A stretch of DNA of 11,012 nucleotides from Bacillota bacterium (lineage in GTDB: Bacteria > Eremiobacterota > SpSt-956 > JAKJGF01): the NCBI GenBank assembly GCA_029555925.1, contig JAKPQU010000512.1:1-11012 (forward strand). Reading direction: 5' to 3'. The notes under the pieces were generated by a model. It did no database searches, was not told the origin of the DNA, and saw only the letters and a program-made list of their open reading frames with translations. Positions within the stretch are counted from its first letter, which is position 1; every line of letters begins with the position of its first letter. Shown here one piece after another: positions 1-6,446 of the stretch. The position numbers and the translations under genes were made by a program.

Positions 1-4
1 TTAG

Positions 5-131
5 TTTCATAACTATCCATAAATAATGACCTCGTAATGCGTAAATCGTAATGCGTGATGCGCAGGGATTAAACCCGTCACGCGTCACGCGTTACGCGTC
101 ACGACGACTTAAATTCTAATAAGTTATGAAA
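5..131. repeat. Heptamer inverted-repeat element with short terminal inverted repeats
   Basis: Two blocks of period-7 tandem repeats face each other. The left block (33-60) is four units close to CGTAATG; the right block (76-103) is four units close to CGTCACG. Bases 47-62 pair with 81-96 over 16 positions with no gap. Two of these pairs are G-T in DNA (G-U in RNA), and an inner GGG/CCC pair closes an ATTAAA loop at 65-76. The block is flanked by a perfect 10-bp inverted repeat, TTTCATAACT (5-14) and AGTTATGAAA (122-131). The right-hand heptamers recur exactly near 9255 and in drifted form near 10860. The layout resembles a small non-autonomous element or a hairpin-forming intergenic repeat. 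I see no protein gene in it and no target-site duplication. Confidence 0.6.
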
Positions 132-171
132 TACACTATAAAATTGATTGAGATTGGATAATATAAAAAAG

Positions 172-819
172 ATGGAAAGAACTGGCTACACTACTAATTA
201 CTCGGATAAAAACGGCGAAATTGCAACGACTATCTGGAATGACGGTAAAGTTCTCTCACTGTCACTGAGAGAAATAGAATTTTCCGGCAGTGATTTTGAT
301 AGTTTGAGTCCTGTGAAAGAGCACAATCCTTCGGAACTTTCTCTTTTTACCCTTAACCACAATTGTCTGTGTTCCTGTACTATTTCTACTGTTATTCCTG
401 TGCCTGTAATTTCAAATAACAGGCTCCTCATGGGCAATCTGCATATTCATCTGGAACTGGGTGAACCGAAAGAAAACGGCGGAATAGACAGGGAAGAACT
501 TTTTTTGAATTTATCTGTGGAAAACATATCCGTTAAAACCAGAAAAACCTTCGGATGGTTTGATGATGCCCTTGGCGATATACACAGTCAATTAGAAAAA
601 GGAGTTTATATTAAATCCTGTTTTAACTGTGCTTTTTCAGCTTATTACCCCGGCGGATACGGGCTTTTCGGCGGCCTTGCATGTTTTCGTGGCAGCAGGG
701 CATTATTCGTAAATACTGTCACAAAAACCGATTTATTAAAGATCTGGAGCAGTATGACGGAATGCGTTCAGGAAATATACCTGTGCCCGGAGTTCCTGAA
801 AACTCCACCATCCAGATGA
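172..819 (+). CDS. Hypothetical protein, DUF6304-like
   Basis: This is a soluble protein of about 215 residues with no signal peptide or membrane segment. Its function is unknown. Recognisable blocks are an N-terminal YSDKNGEIATTIWNDG stretch, a central acidic region, a Cys/Gly/aromatic block (FNCAFSAYYPGGYGLFGG, then CFRG) and a C-terminal VQEIYLCPEF motif. I associate this combination with the DUF6304-type hypothetical family from memory only. Two starts are possible: TTG at 148 and ATG at 172. Neither has a strong Shine-Dalgarno sequence; I prefer ATG 172 because the protein then begins just before the conserved-looking block. The stop is TGA in an ATGA that also supplies the first codon of the decayed reading frame that follows. 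A weak -10-like TATAAA lies at 137-142. The C-terminus (KTPPSR) is short but not obviously broken. Confidence 0.65.
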   Translation: MERTGYTTNYSDKNGEIATTIWNDGKVLSLSLREIEFSGSDFDSLSPVKEHNPSELSLFTLNHNCLCSCTISTVIPVPVISNNRLLMGNLHIHLELGEPKENGGIDREELFLNLSVENISVKTRKTFGWFDDALGDIHSQLEKGVYIKSCFNCAFSAYYPGGYGLFGGLACFRGSRALFVNTVTKTDLLKIWSSMTECVQEIYLCPEFLKTPPSR

Positions 820-1109
820 ATAAAGGTTATTTTCTTTGCTTCAATTCCCCATGCACCATCAGGAGCTTCGATATTTGTAGCGAAGATGTATGTTTTATTA
901 AGGAAGCGGTAAAATCAGGTATAACTCTTATACCAGGATACTCTTCTGTTTCCAATGATGCACAGCAGTTTCGTGTTTATGCTTCAGATAAAGATTAACC
1001 ATTTTCCGCGAAAGCCCATGAAGAAATTGTTTTAATTCATCATACCGATCTGTTGAAAGGTATTGATTACTGGAAGGAAGCAGCGGAAATATTAAAAAAT
1101 ATCGGTTAG
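816..1109 (+). pseudogene. Decayed gene remnant (frame changes plus in-frame stop)
   Basis: The ATG at 816 overlaps the preceding stop (ATGA). Read straight, this frame gives 60 codons to TAA at 996-998, then stays open for 36 further sense codons to TAG at 1107-1109; that tail (AHEEIVLIHHTDLLKGIDYW and onward) looks like real protein. Between 820 and 909 the other forward frame reads more naturally (KVIFFASIPHAPSGASIF then VAKMYVLLRK), like a strand-loop-helix at a protein N-terminus, and stops at 910. Removing one G from the GG at 825-826 would join ATG-AAT-AAA to that reading. The simplest view is a gene with at least two indels and a nonsense change. A short 60-residue protein from 816-998 is the alternative. 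The family is not recognised. Frame 3 stays protein-like to 1226 apart from TAG at 1173-1175, so the remnant may extend further. Confidence 0.5.
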
Positions 1110-1123
1110 TTTCTTATCGCTTT

Positions 1124-1129
1124 TATAAT
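1124..1129 (+). promoter_or_regulatory. Candidate -10 box upstream of the histidine kinase
   Basis: A perfect TATAAT lies about 105 bp before the kinase start, just after the remnant gene ends. No convincing -35 hexamer is found 16-18 bp upstream, so this rests on the -10 alone. Confidence 0.3.
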
Positions 1130-1233
1130 TCAGAAGAAAATACCTCGTTTGCAGGATAGTGCAGAAAAAATGTAGAATAATCTCAAAACAGTGAAGATGT
1201 TTCTGGAAATTCTTGAAGGAACGTAAAATATAA

Positions 1234-4200
1234 ATGAAATATGAACAAATGTCCAGAGATGAACTGCTGGAAGAACTTGATAGTCTTGCCTCTATTGTGA
1301 AGCCTTTTAAAACAGATAAAAATCTGAAAGAATCAATCCGGGAATTACAGGTTCATCACGATGAACTTGAGAAACAGAACAGAGAACTCGGAGAAAAGCT
1401 TCGCGAATTGCAAGAATCCCGTGACCGTTACGCCCTTCTCTATGATTTTGCTCCCGTCGGATACTGCAGGCTTGATAAAAAGGGAATTATAAAAGATATA
1501 AATCTCACCGGAGCAAACATACTCGGTCTTAAAAGAGATTCTTTAATCAATATGCCATTCAATCTCTTTATCCGGGAAGATGATCTGGATAAATTCTTCA
1601 GTCATTTAAAGACTTTTGATACAAAGTCTGATAAGAATTCTACAGAACTGCGTCTCAGGGATAAGAACGATGTGTGGATAGAACTTTTAAGTTCTCCTCT
1701 GGATGGCCCTGAAGAACTGATGTTTCAGACGATAATTACTGATATTACAGACCGCAGACGGCTGGAAGAAAACTTACATATTGCCCTGGAAAAATACAAA
1801 GTGCTTTTTGAGTCTTTCCCTCTTGGTATAAGCATAACTGATAAGAACGGTAAAATTATTGATACTAATAAAGAGTCAGAACGCTTACTCGGTATGAGTT
1901 ATGATGAGCATACTGTAAGAAAATATAATTCTCCCGAATGGCAAATAATACGTACAGACGGAACCCCTATGCCTGCAGAAGAATATGCCAGTGCGAGAGC
2001 CATGAAAGAGAATCATCTCGTAGAAAATGTTGAAATGGGCATAGTTAAAGATAATGGTAATATTACATGGATTAGCGTCACTGCTGCTCCCATTCCCATA
2101 GAGCAATATGGAGTTGCTATTGCCTATGGAGACATTACAGGGCGTATACTGGCAGAGAAAGCTCTCAGGGAAAGCGAAGAAAAACTGCAGGCTATTTTTA
2201 ATATTGCCAATATAGGTGTTTCTATTACTGATAAAAATGGCACATATGTTATGTTTAACAACTGGTGGCTTGAAAAATTCGGTTACGATGAGAAAGAAAT
2301 GAGAAATTTAACTAACCTGGATATAACATATCCTGACGATAAAGAAACCAGCAGAGCATGGTTTCTTAAAATCGTTCAGGGGAAAATAGAAAATTACAGG
2401 CTTGAAAAACGCTTTGTAAAAAAGGATGGTTCTGTCTTCTGGGGTGATCTGTCAGTATCGTCAGTCAAAGATAAAGACAATAAGGTTATCAATGTTGTTG
2501 GAATTGTGGTGGATATTACCGAGCGCAAACTTGCGGAGGAAGCGCTGATAAAAGAACACTGCCGGACCCAGATGTATCTGGATATTGCCGGAGTAATGCT
2601 CCTGGTTCTGGATAGAGACGGACATATTACTATGATCAATAAAAAGGGATGTGCTATCCTGGGGTATACGGAACAGGAACTTACAGGCCGTAACTGGTTT
2701 GATACATGTCTGCCGGAAGGAATAAAAGACGATGTAAGAGGAGTCTTCCAACAACTGGTAAACGGTAATATTAAGCCTGTGGAATATTATGAAAATCCTG
2801 TTCTTACAAAAAGCGGTGAAGAGTGTATAATTGCTTTTCATAACGCATTCCTTCACGATTCTTCAGGTCAAATCACTGATATCATTTCATCCGGGGAGGA
2901 TATTACAGACCGTAAATTAAAAGAAAAAGCACTTGAAGAAGCAGAGAGAAACTTCAGATCAATGGTGGAAACATTGCCGATTGCCATATATCTGTCGACC
3001 GGTATAGAACAGAAATGCGAATACTTAAATCCTGCATTTATTAAATGGTTCGGTTATACTATGGATGATATACCAGCAGGTGCAGAATGGTTTAACCTTG
3101 CCTATCCCGATGAACAATACCGTATGGAACTCCTGCAGGAGTGGAATGAAAAGATTACACATGCAATGGAGACAAAAACAACGGTCGGGCCATTGAAGGA
3201 AGTTATGGTTACCTGCAAGGATGGTTCGAAAAAATATATCTCGTGGGGTTATATTACCCTTGGAGAAAAAAATTACTCCTGCGGCCTTGATGTAACAGAG
3301 CGCAGACAGGCAGAAGAAGAAAAAGAAAAATTGCAAAAACAGTTGCTTCATGCGCAGAAGATGGAATCTGTAGGCCGTATGGTAGGCGGTGTGGCACACA
3401 ATTTCAATAATATACTCGGAATTATTATTGGCTGTTCGGAAGTAATTATGATGGATATGGAACCTGATAATCCCTTATATTCTCAGCTTCAACTGATTGT
3501 TAATTCGTCACAGAGAGCAGCAAATCTTGTCAGACAACTCATGGCCTTTGCCCGCAAACAGACTGTAACTCCAAAGGTACTGGATATAAATAAAACTTTA
3601 TCAGCTATGCATGAAATGCTCTGTCAGCTTATTGGCGAAAATATTGAACTTATCTGGGCACCGGGCCATGACCTCTGGAAAGTCAGAATTGATCCAAATC
3701 AACTCGAGCAGATAGTGGTAAATCTGACAGTCAATTCCCGTGATGCCATTTATAAAACCGGTTCTATTACACTGGAAACATGTAATGCAGTGTTTGATAC
3801 TTCATATTTCGCAGGGAATGAAGCAATTATTCCGGGAGATTATGTACTTCTATCAGTAAGCGATACAGGTACCGGAATGAGTAAAGACGTAATAGAAAAC
3901 ATCTTTGAACCTTTCTATACTACCAAAGGAGTCGGTAAAGGAACAGGCCTCGGTTTGCCTACTGTTTATGGTATCGTTCATCAGAATAATGGCTTTATCA
4001 ATGTATTCAGTGAAGAAGGCAAAGGTACTACCATCAAAATTTACCTGCCTCGCTTCAAATCGGAACCTGTTATGGCTTCAGTAGAAAAAGAACCTGATAA
4101 ATTGCAGGCAGGAACAGAGACTATACTGGTTGCTGAAGATGAAGAAGGTTACCTTGTACCATGCAAAATGTTGCTTGAAAAACTTGGTTATACCGTCCTT

Positions 4201-4488
4201 ACGGCTACAACGCCTGCAGAGGCCATTTATCTGGCAGAGAAACATTCTAAAAATATAGATCTTCTGATTACAGATGTAGTAATGCCCGGGATGAATGGAA
4301 GAGAATTGATGGAGAAAATACATACAATCAGACCAGGTATAAAATGTATTTACATGTCCGGCTACCCGGCAAATGTAATTGCCAGCCATGGCATCATTGA
4401 TGAAGCAGTAAACTTCCTGGAAAAGCCATTCTCCAGAAAGACTGTTGCAGCAAAGGTTCGAGAAGTGCTGGACTCGGATTATAGTTAA
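1234..4488 (+). CDS. Multi-PAS hybrid sensor histidine kinase
   Basis: This cytoplasmic hybrid kinase has 1084 residues and no transmembrane segment or signal peptide, so it should sense an intracellular cue. An N-terminal coiled coil (about 20-62, ELQVHHDELEKQN) leads into five PAS-like domains, each ending near a PAC motif: about 63-175 (DITDRR), 185-304, 313-431 (DITERK), 440-560 (DITDRK) and 569-690 (DVTERR). The HisKA H-box GGVAHNFNN carries the phospho-acceptor H722. The HATPase domain shows an N-box with N830, N834 and D837, a G1 box DTGTGM from D877, and the glycine-rich GKGTGLGL at 901-908. The C-terminal receiver has E968/D969, phospho-acceptor D1014, S1042 and K1064. All phosphorelay residues are present, but N723 replaces the usual acidic residue after the histidine. 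The start follows an in-frame TAA directly upstream; a GAAGGA lies 13 nt before it. No partner regulator is adjacent. Confidence 0.95.
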   Translation: MKYEQMSRDELLEELDSLASIVKPFKTDKNLKESIRELQVHHDELEKQNRELGEKLRELQESRDRYALLYDFAPVGYCRLDKKGIIKDINLTGANILGLKRDSLINMPFNLFIREDDLDKFFSHLKTFDTKSDKNSTELRLRDKNDVWIELLSSPLDGPEELMFQTIITDITDRRRLEENLHIALEKYKVLFESFPLGISITDKNGKIIDTNKESERLLGMSYDEHTVRKYNSPEWQIIRTDGTPMPAEEYASARAMKENHLVENVEMGIVKDNGNITWISVTAAPIPIEQYGVAIAYGDITGRILAEKALRESEEKLQAIFNIANIGVSITDKNGTYVMFNNWWLEKFGYDEKEMRNLTNLDITYPDDKETSRAWFLKIVQGKIENYRLEKRFVKKDGSVFWGDLSVSSVKDKDNKVINVVGIVVDITERKLAEEALIKEHCRTQMYLDIAGVMLLVLDRDGHITMINKKGCAILGYTEQELTGRNWFDTCLPEGIKDDVRGVFQQLVNGNIKPVEYYENPVLTKSGEECIIAFHNAFLHDSSGQITDIISSGEDITDRKLKEKALEEAERNFRSMVETLPIAIYLSTGIEQKCEYLNPAFIKWFGYTMDDIPAGAEWFNLAYPDEQYRMELLQEWNEKITHAMETKTTVGPLKEVMVTCKDGSKKYISWGYITLGEKNYSCGLDVTERRQAEEEKEKLQKQLLHAQKMESVGRMVGGVAHNFNNILGIIIGCSEVIMMDMEPDNPLYSQLQLIVNSSQRAANLVRQLMAFARKQTVTPKVLDINKTLSAMHEMLCQLIGENIELIWAPGHDLWKVRIDPNQLEQIVVNLTVNSRDAIYKTGSITLETCNAVFDTSYFAGNEAIIPGDYVLLSVSDTGTGMSKDVIENIFEPFYTTKGVGKGTGLGLPTVYGIVHQNNGFINVFSEEGKGTTIKIYLPRFKSEPVMASVEKEPDKLQAGTETILVAEDEEGYLVPCKMLLEKLGYTVLTATTPAEAIYLAEKHSKNIDLLITDVVMPGMNGRELMEKIHTIRPGIKCIYMSGYPANVIASHGIIDEAVNFLEKPFSRKTVAAKVREVLDSDYS

Positions 4489-4561
4489 AACCTATCTGAA
4501 GAAATATTACTGTTCGCCCGGTGGCTCTTATGATTATATCTTTAAAGATGAAAAAACTAAG

Positions 4562-4768
4562 TACCGTAACAGGTAAAATGGTATCCGTAAAAAGCTTCTG
4601 CCTGGCGGGCTCTGGAGAAGAAAAATTAGTTTTTTATATAGAATTAAAAATTAAATAAGGGTTAATTTATTGTTCTGTAAAACAAATTAAATAAGGCAAA
4701 TTATTTTTCTTCGTAAGAGCCTGTCAGGCAGAAGCTGATAAATGGTTACTAATTTACCTGTAGCGGTA
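4562..4768. repeat. Long imperfect inverted repeat in the kinase-lipoprotein gap
   Basis: Arms at 4562-4626 and 4703-4768 are inverted copies around a 76-nt AT-rich loop. Perfect blocks are TACCG/CGGTA, ACAGGTAAA/TTTACCTGT (9), AGCTTCTGCCTG/CAGGCAGAAGCT (12), GGCTCT/AGAGCC (6) and GAAGAAAAAT/ATTTTTCTTC (10). The 12 and 6 blocks are joined by three bases that pair as G-U, C-G and G-U, so 4593-4613 with 4716-4736 forms 21 unbroken pairs; a 3x3 internal loop then leads to the 10-bp block. The loop contains a direct repeat AAATTAAATAAGG at 4648-4660 and 4684-4696. A second inverted partner of AAAAAGCTTCTG (4589-4600) sits at 4780-4791. It could be a MITE-like element, a structured RNA or the relic of a larger insertion. 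No transposase, target duplication or known RNA family is recognised. Confidence 0.65.
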
Positions 4769-4838
4769 ATAAGCCGTACCAGAAGCTTTTTGAAAATACT
4801 CCTGTAACTCGGTCTTATTCTTCGAGCTGATTGTGAAA

Positions 4839-4867
4839 GTGGCATGATATATGTGGAGTCAGATAAT
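4839..4867 (+). promoter_or_regulatory. Candidate sigma-70 promoter for the transglutaminase-like lipoprotein
   Basis: GTGGCA (4839-4844, four of six matches to TTGACA) lies 17 bp before GATAAT (4862-4867, five of six matches to TATAAT). This would give a leader of about 40 nt. The strong Shine-Dalgarno AAGGGAGG at 4896-4903 then sits 10 nt before the ATG. The promoter is inferred from spacing only. Confidence 0.3.
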
Positions 4868-4913
4868 TTATGAAATTTACTGAAATAACTGTAGAAAGGG
4901 AGGCGTAAAATTT

Positions 4914-6446
4914 ATGAGAAAATATTTATGTTTCATTTGCTGTTTCATATTTTTTTTTACCGGTTGTTCTTTTACAGAGATTAAAAAAACTATAGTTACT
5001 GATGGCACGAAGATTAAAGAAACTATAGTTGCTGAAGGTAAGAAGGTTCTTTCCGATATCCAGAAGGTCTCCGGCGAGAAGCCCGGAAAAACTCCTGTCG
5101 CGAAAGCCGGAAAAACTCCTGTTGCAAAAGCCGGAAAAACTCCTGATGCAAAGCCTGTAAAAACTCCTGTTGCAAAAGCCGGGAATACTCCTGATGTAAA
5201 GCCAGTAAAAACTCCTGTTGTGCAGGCGGAACCATCTCCGGTGGAAGTATCACCAAAGGATCCTGTTTTTAGTCATATACATAACCTGAGAAACGGACAA
5301 CCGATGAGCAGGGCTGTCAAAGTTCCGAAAAATCATATGTCCGATGAATATTCTCTTGTCAGATATCTTACAGAAGGTCTTGATGATTATGAAAAAGCCA
5401 AGGTGCTCCATGACTGGATTGCTCTCAACATAGAATATGATGTGGAAAGTTATTTTTCCGGCAATTATCCTCCTATGGATAGCACAAGTGTCTTTAAAAG
5501 AAGGACTGCCGTATGTGAAGGTTTTTCGTCACTGTACCAGAGATTCTGTGAACTGGCAGGTCTGAAATGTTTTAAAATATCAGGAGTAGCGAAAGGATAT
5601 GGCTATTCTGCCGGTGGAACCCTGGGTTCCCATGCTTGGAATGCGGTTCAGATAGGTAACATGTGTTATCTTCTGGATTCTACATGGGACGGAGGATATT
5701 TAGAAGGAAGAACCTATGTGAAACAATACAGCACCGATTATCTGTTTCTGGGGCCTGCCTGTTTTATTTATTCTCATTTTCCTGATGAACCGGCCTGGCA
5801 GCTTCTCGGTTCTCCTATTACAAAAGAACAGTTTGAGAATCTACCTGATGCAACCGGAAAATTTTTCTCATTCGGTCTTTCTCTGGTCAGTCCCGGTACA
5901 TATAAAAATACCGTTGACGGAGAATTTGAAGCAAGAATAAAATCTCCTCAGAATGTCTTTCTTTCTGCCAATATAGATGATGGTAAAAATAAATTTGAAA
6001 ATTATACACTGTTACAGAAAGAAGGGAATGAATATATATTAAAAGTCAGATTTCCCCGGAAAGGCGTAACTTATAATGTAACTGTTTACGGAAAATCCGG
6101 GACATCGAAGGAAACCTATACAGGCATCCTGAATTTTCTTGTTTATCCGAAAAATAAAAGTATTTCTTTCCCAGCTACTTACAGTACTTTTACCGATCAT
6201 GGCTGTTATCTTTATGCTCCTCTTGAAGGGCATATTAAAAGGGGAAATGTATATTTTAAGTGCCGTGTAAGGGGTGCCGGAGCAGTTGCAGTGGTTGTAG
6301 ACGGGAATTTTACGCCTCTTTCGTCTCGGGGAAATGATATTTATGAAGGAACTGTACAGGTATCAGGAAGTAAATGTTCTATCAATATGACGGTCCCGGG
6401 TGACAGTAGATACTGGTCTCTGGCAGAATATAATGTTATTCCTTAA
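4914..6446 (+). CDS. Lipoprotein with KY-type transglutaminase-like domain
   Basis: This is an exported lipoprotein of 510 residues. The signal peptide ends in FTGC with lipidated C18. Two 11-residue repeats (IKKTIVTDGTK, IKETIVAEGKK; 23-44) and six octapeptide repeats of the GKTPVAKA type (58-105) form a K/P/A-rich tether. The cysteine transglutaminase-like domain (about 113-300) starts with HDWIALNIEYDVESYF and carries a complete apparent triad: C201 in TAVCEGFSSLY, H240 in SHAWNAV and D255 in LLDSTWDGG. The IYSHFP and WQLLGSP blocks after it match KY (kyphoscoliosis peptidase) relatives. Two beta-rich segments (about 313-410 and 415-510) follow, as in KY proteins. The activity could be transglutaminase-like or protease-like; the substrate is unknown. 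AAGGGAGG 10 nt upstream fixes the start. The gene converges on the HD hydrolase gene, with overlapping stops. Confidence 0.88.
   Translation: MRKYLCFICCFIFFFTGCSFTEIKKTIVTDGTKIKETIVAEGKKVLSDIQKVSGEKPGKTPVAKAGKTPVAKAGKTPDAKPVKTPVAKAGNTPDVKPVKTPVVQAEPSPVEVSPKDPVFSHIHNLRNGQPMSRAVKVPKNHMSDEYSLVRYLTEGLDDYEKAKVLHDWIALNIEYDVESYFSGNYPPMDSTSVFKRRTAVCEGFSSLYQRFCELAGLKCFKISGVAKGYGYSAGGTLGSHAWNAVQIGNMCYLLDSTWDGGYLEGRTYVKQYSTDYLFLGPACFIYSHFPDEPAWQLLGSPITKEQFENLPDATGKFFSFGLSLVSPGTYKNTVDGEFEARIKSPQNVFLSANIDDGKNKFENYTLLQKEGNEYILKVRFPRKGVTYNVTVYGKSGTSKETYTGILNFLVYPKNKSISFPATYSTFTDHGCYLYAPLEGHIKRGNVYFKCRVRGAGAVAVVVDGNFTPLSSRGNDIYEGTVQVSGSKCSINMTVPGDSRYWSLAEYNVIP
5085..5228 (+). repeat. 24-bp coding tandem repeat (six units, octapeptide linker)
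   Basis: Six consecutive 24-nt units encode GKTPVAKA, GKTPVAKA, GKTPDAKP, VKTPVAKA, GNTPDVKP and VKTPVVQA. The ACTCCTG core is identical in every unit and most changes lie around the Gly and Ala codons. Units 3 and 5, and units 4 and 6, share changes, which suggests that a two-unit block was duplicated. The array encodes the flexible tether between the lipid anchor and the transglutaminase-like domain and may vary in copy number between strains. Confidence 0.9.

Larger units (their letters stand above)
4489..4913. other. 425-bp intergenic region without a convincing gene
   Basis: Apart from the long inverted repeat, this gap holds a short open stretch after the kinase stop (4484-4576) reading VKTYLKKYYCSPGGSYDYIF and ending DEKTKYRNR. 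It has no start codon and could be the C-terminal scrap of a lost gene. A 12-codon ATG frame (4870-4908) ends inside the Shine-Dalgarno region of the next gene. No tRNA or riboswitch class is recognised. Confidence 0.5.

Noticed and set aside
47..96. CRISPR-like array
   Set aside because: Units are 7 bp and contiguous, with no unique spacers, and no cas genes are present.
4595..4635. Possible terminator of the kinase gene (CTTCT/AGAAG hairpin, then a T-run)
   Set aside because: Only five outer pairs form, and the T-run starts nine bases after the stem. The same bases pair far better in the long inverted repeat.
4596..4730. 5S rRNA-like ends (TGCCTGGCGG near 4600 and CAGGCAG near 4728)
   Set aside because: The similarity is limited to the terminal helix; internal 5S motifs are absent and the two ends are only the inverted-repeat arms.
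4840..4856. Sigma-54-like site (TGGCATG, then ATGTG)
   Set aside because: The -24 GG is present, but the -12 element lacks the essential GC.
4870..4908. 12-codon ORF ending at the Shine-Dalgarno of the KY-type lipoprotein gene
   Set aside because: Too short to judge and weakly initiated; probably chance.
5023..5256. Minus-strand 77-codon ORF rich in LQQEF repeats
   Set aside because: It is the mirror of the 24-bp coding repeat on the plus strand.
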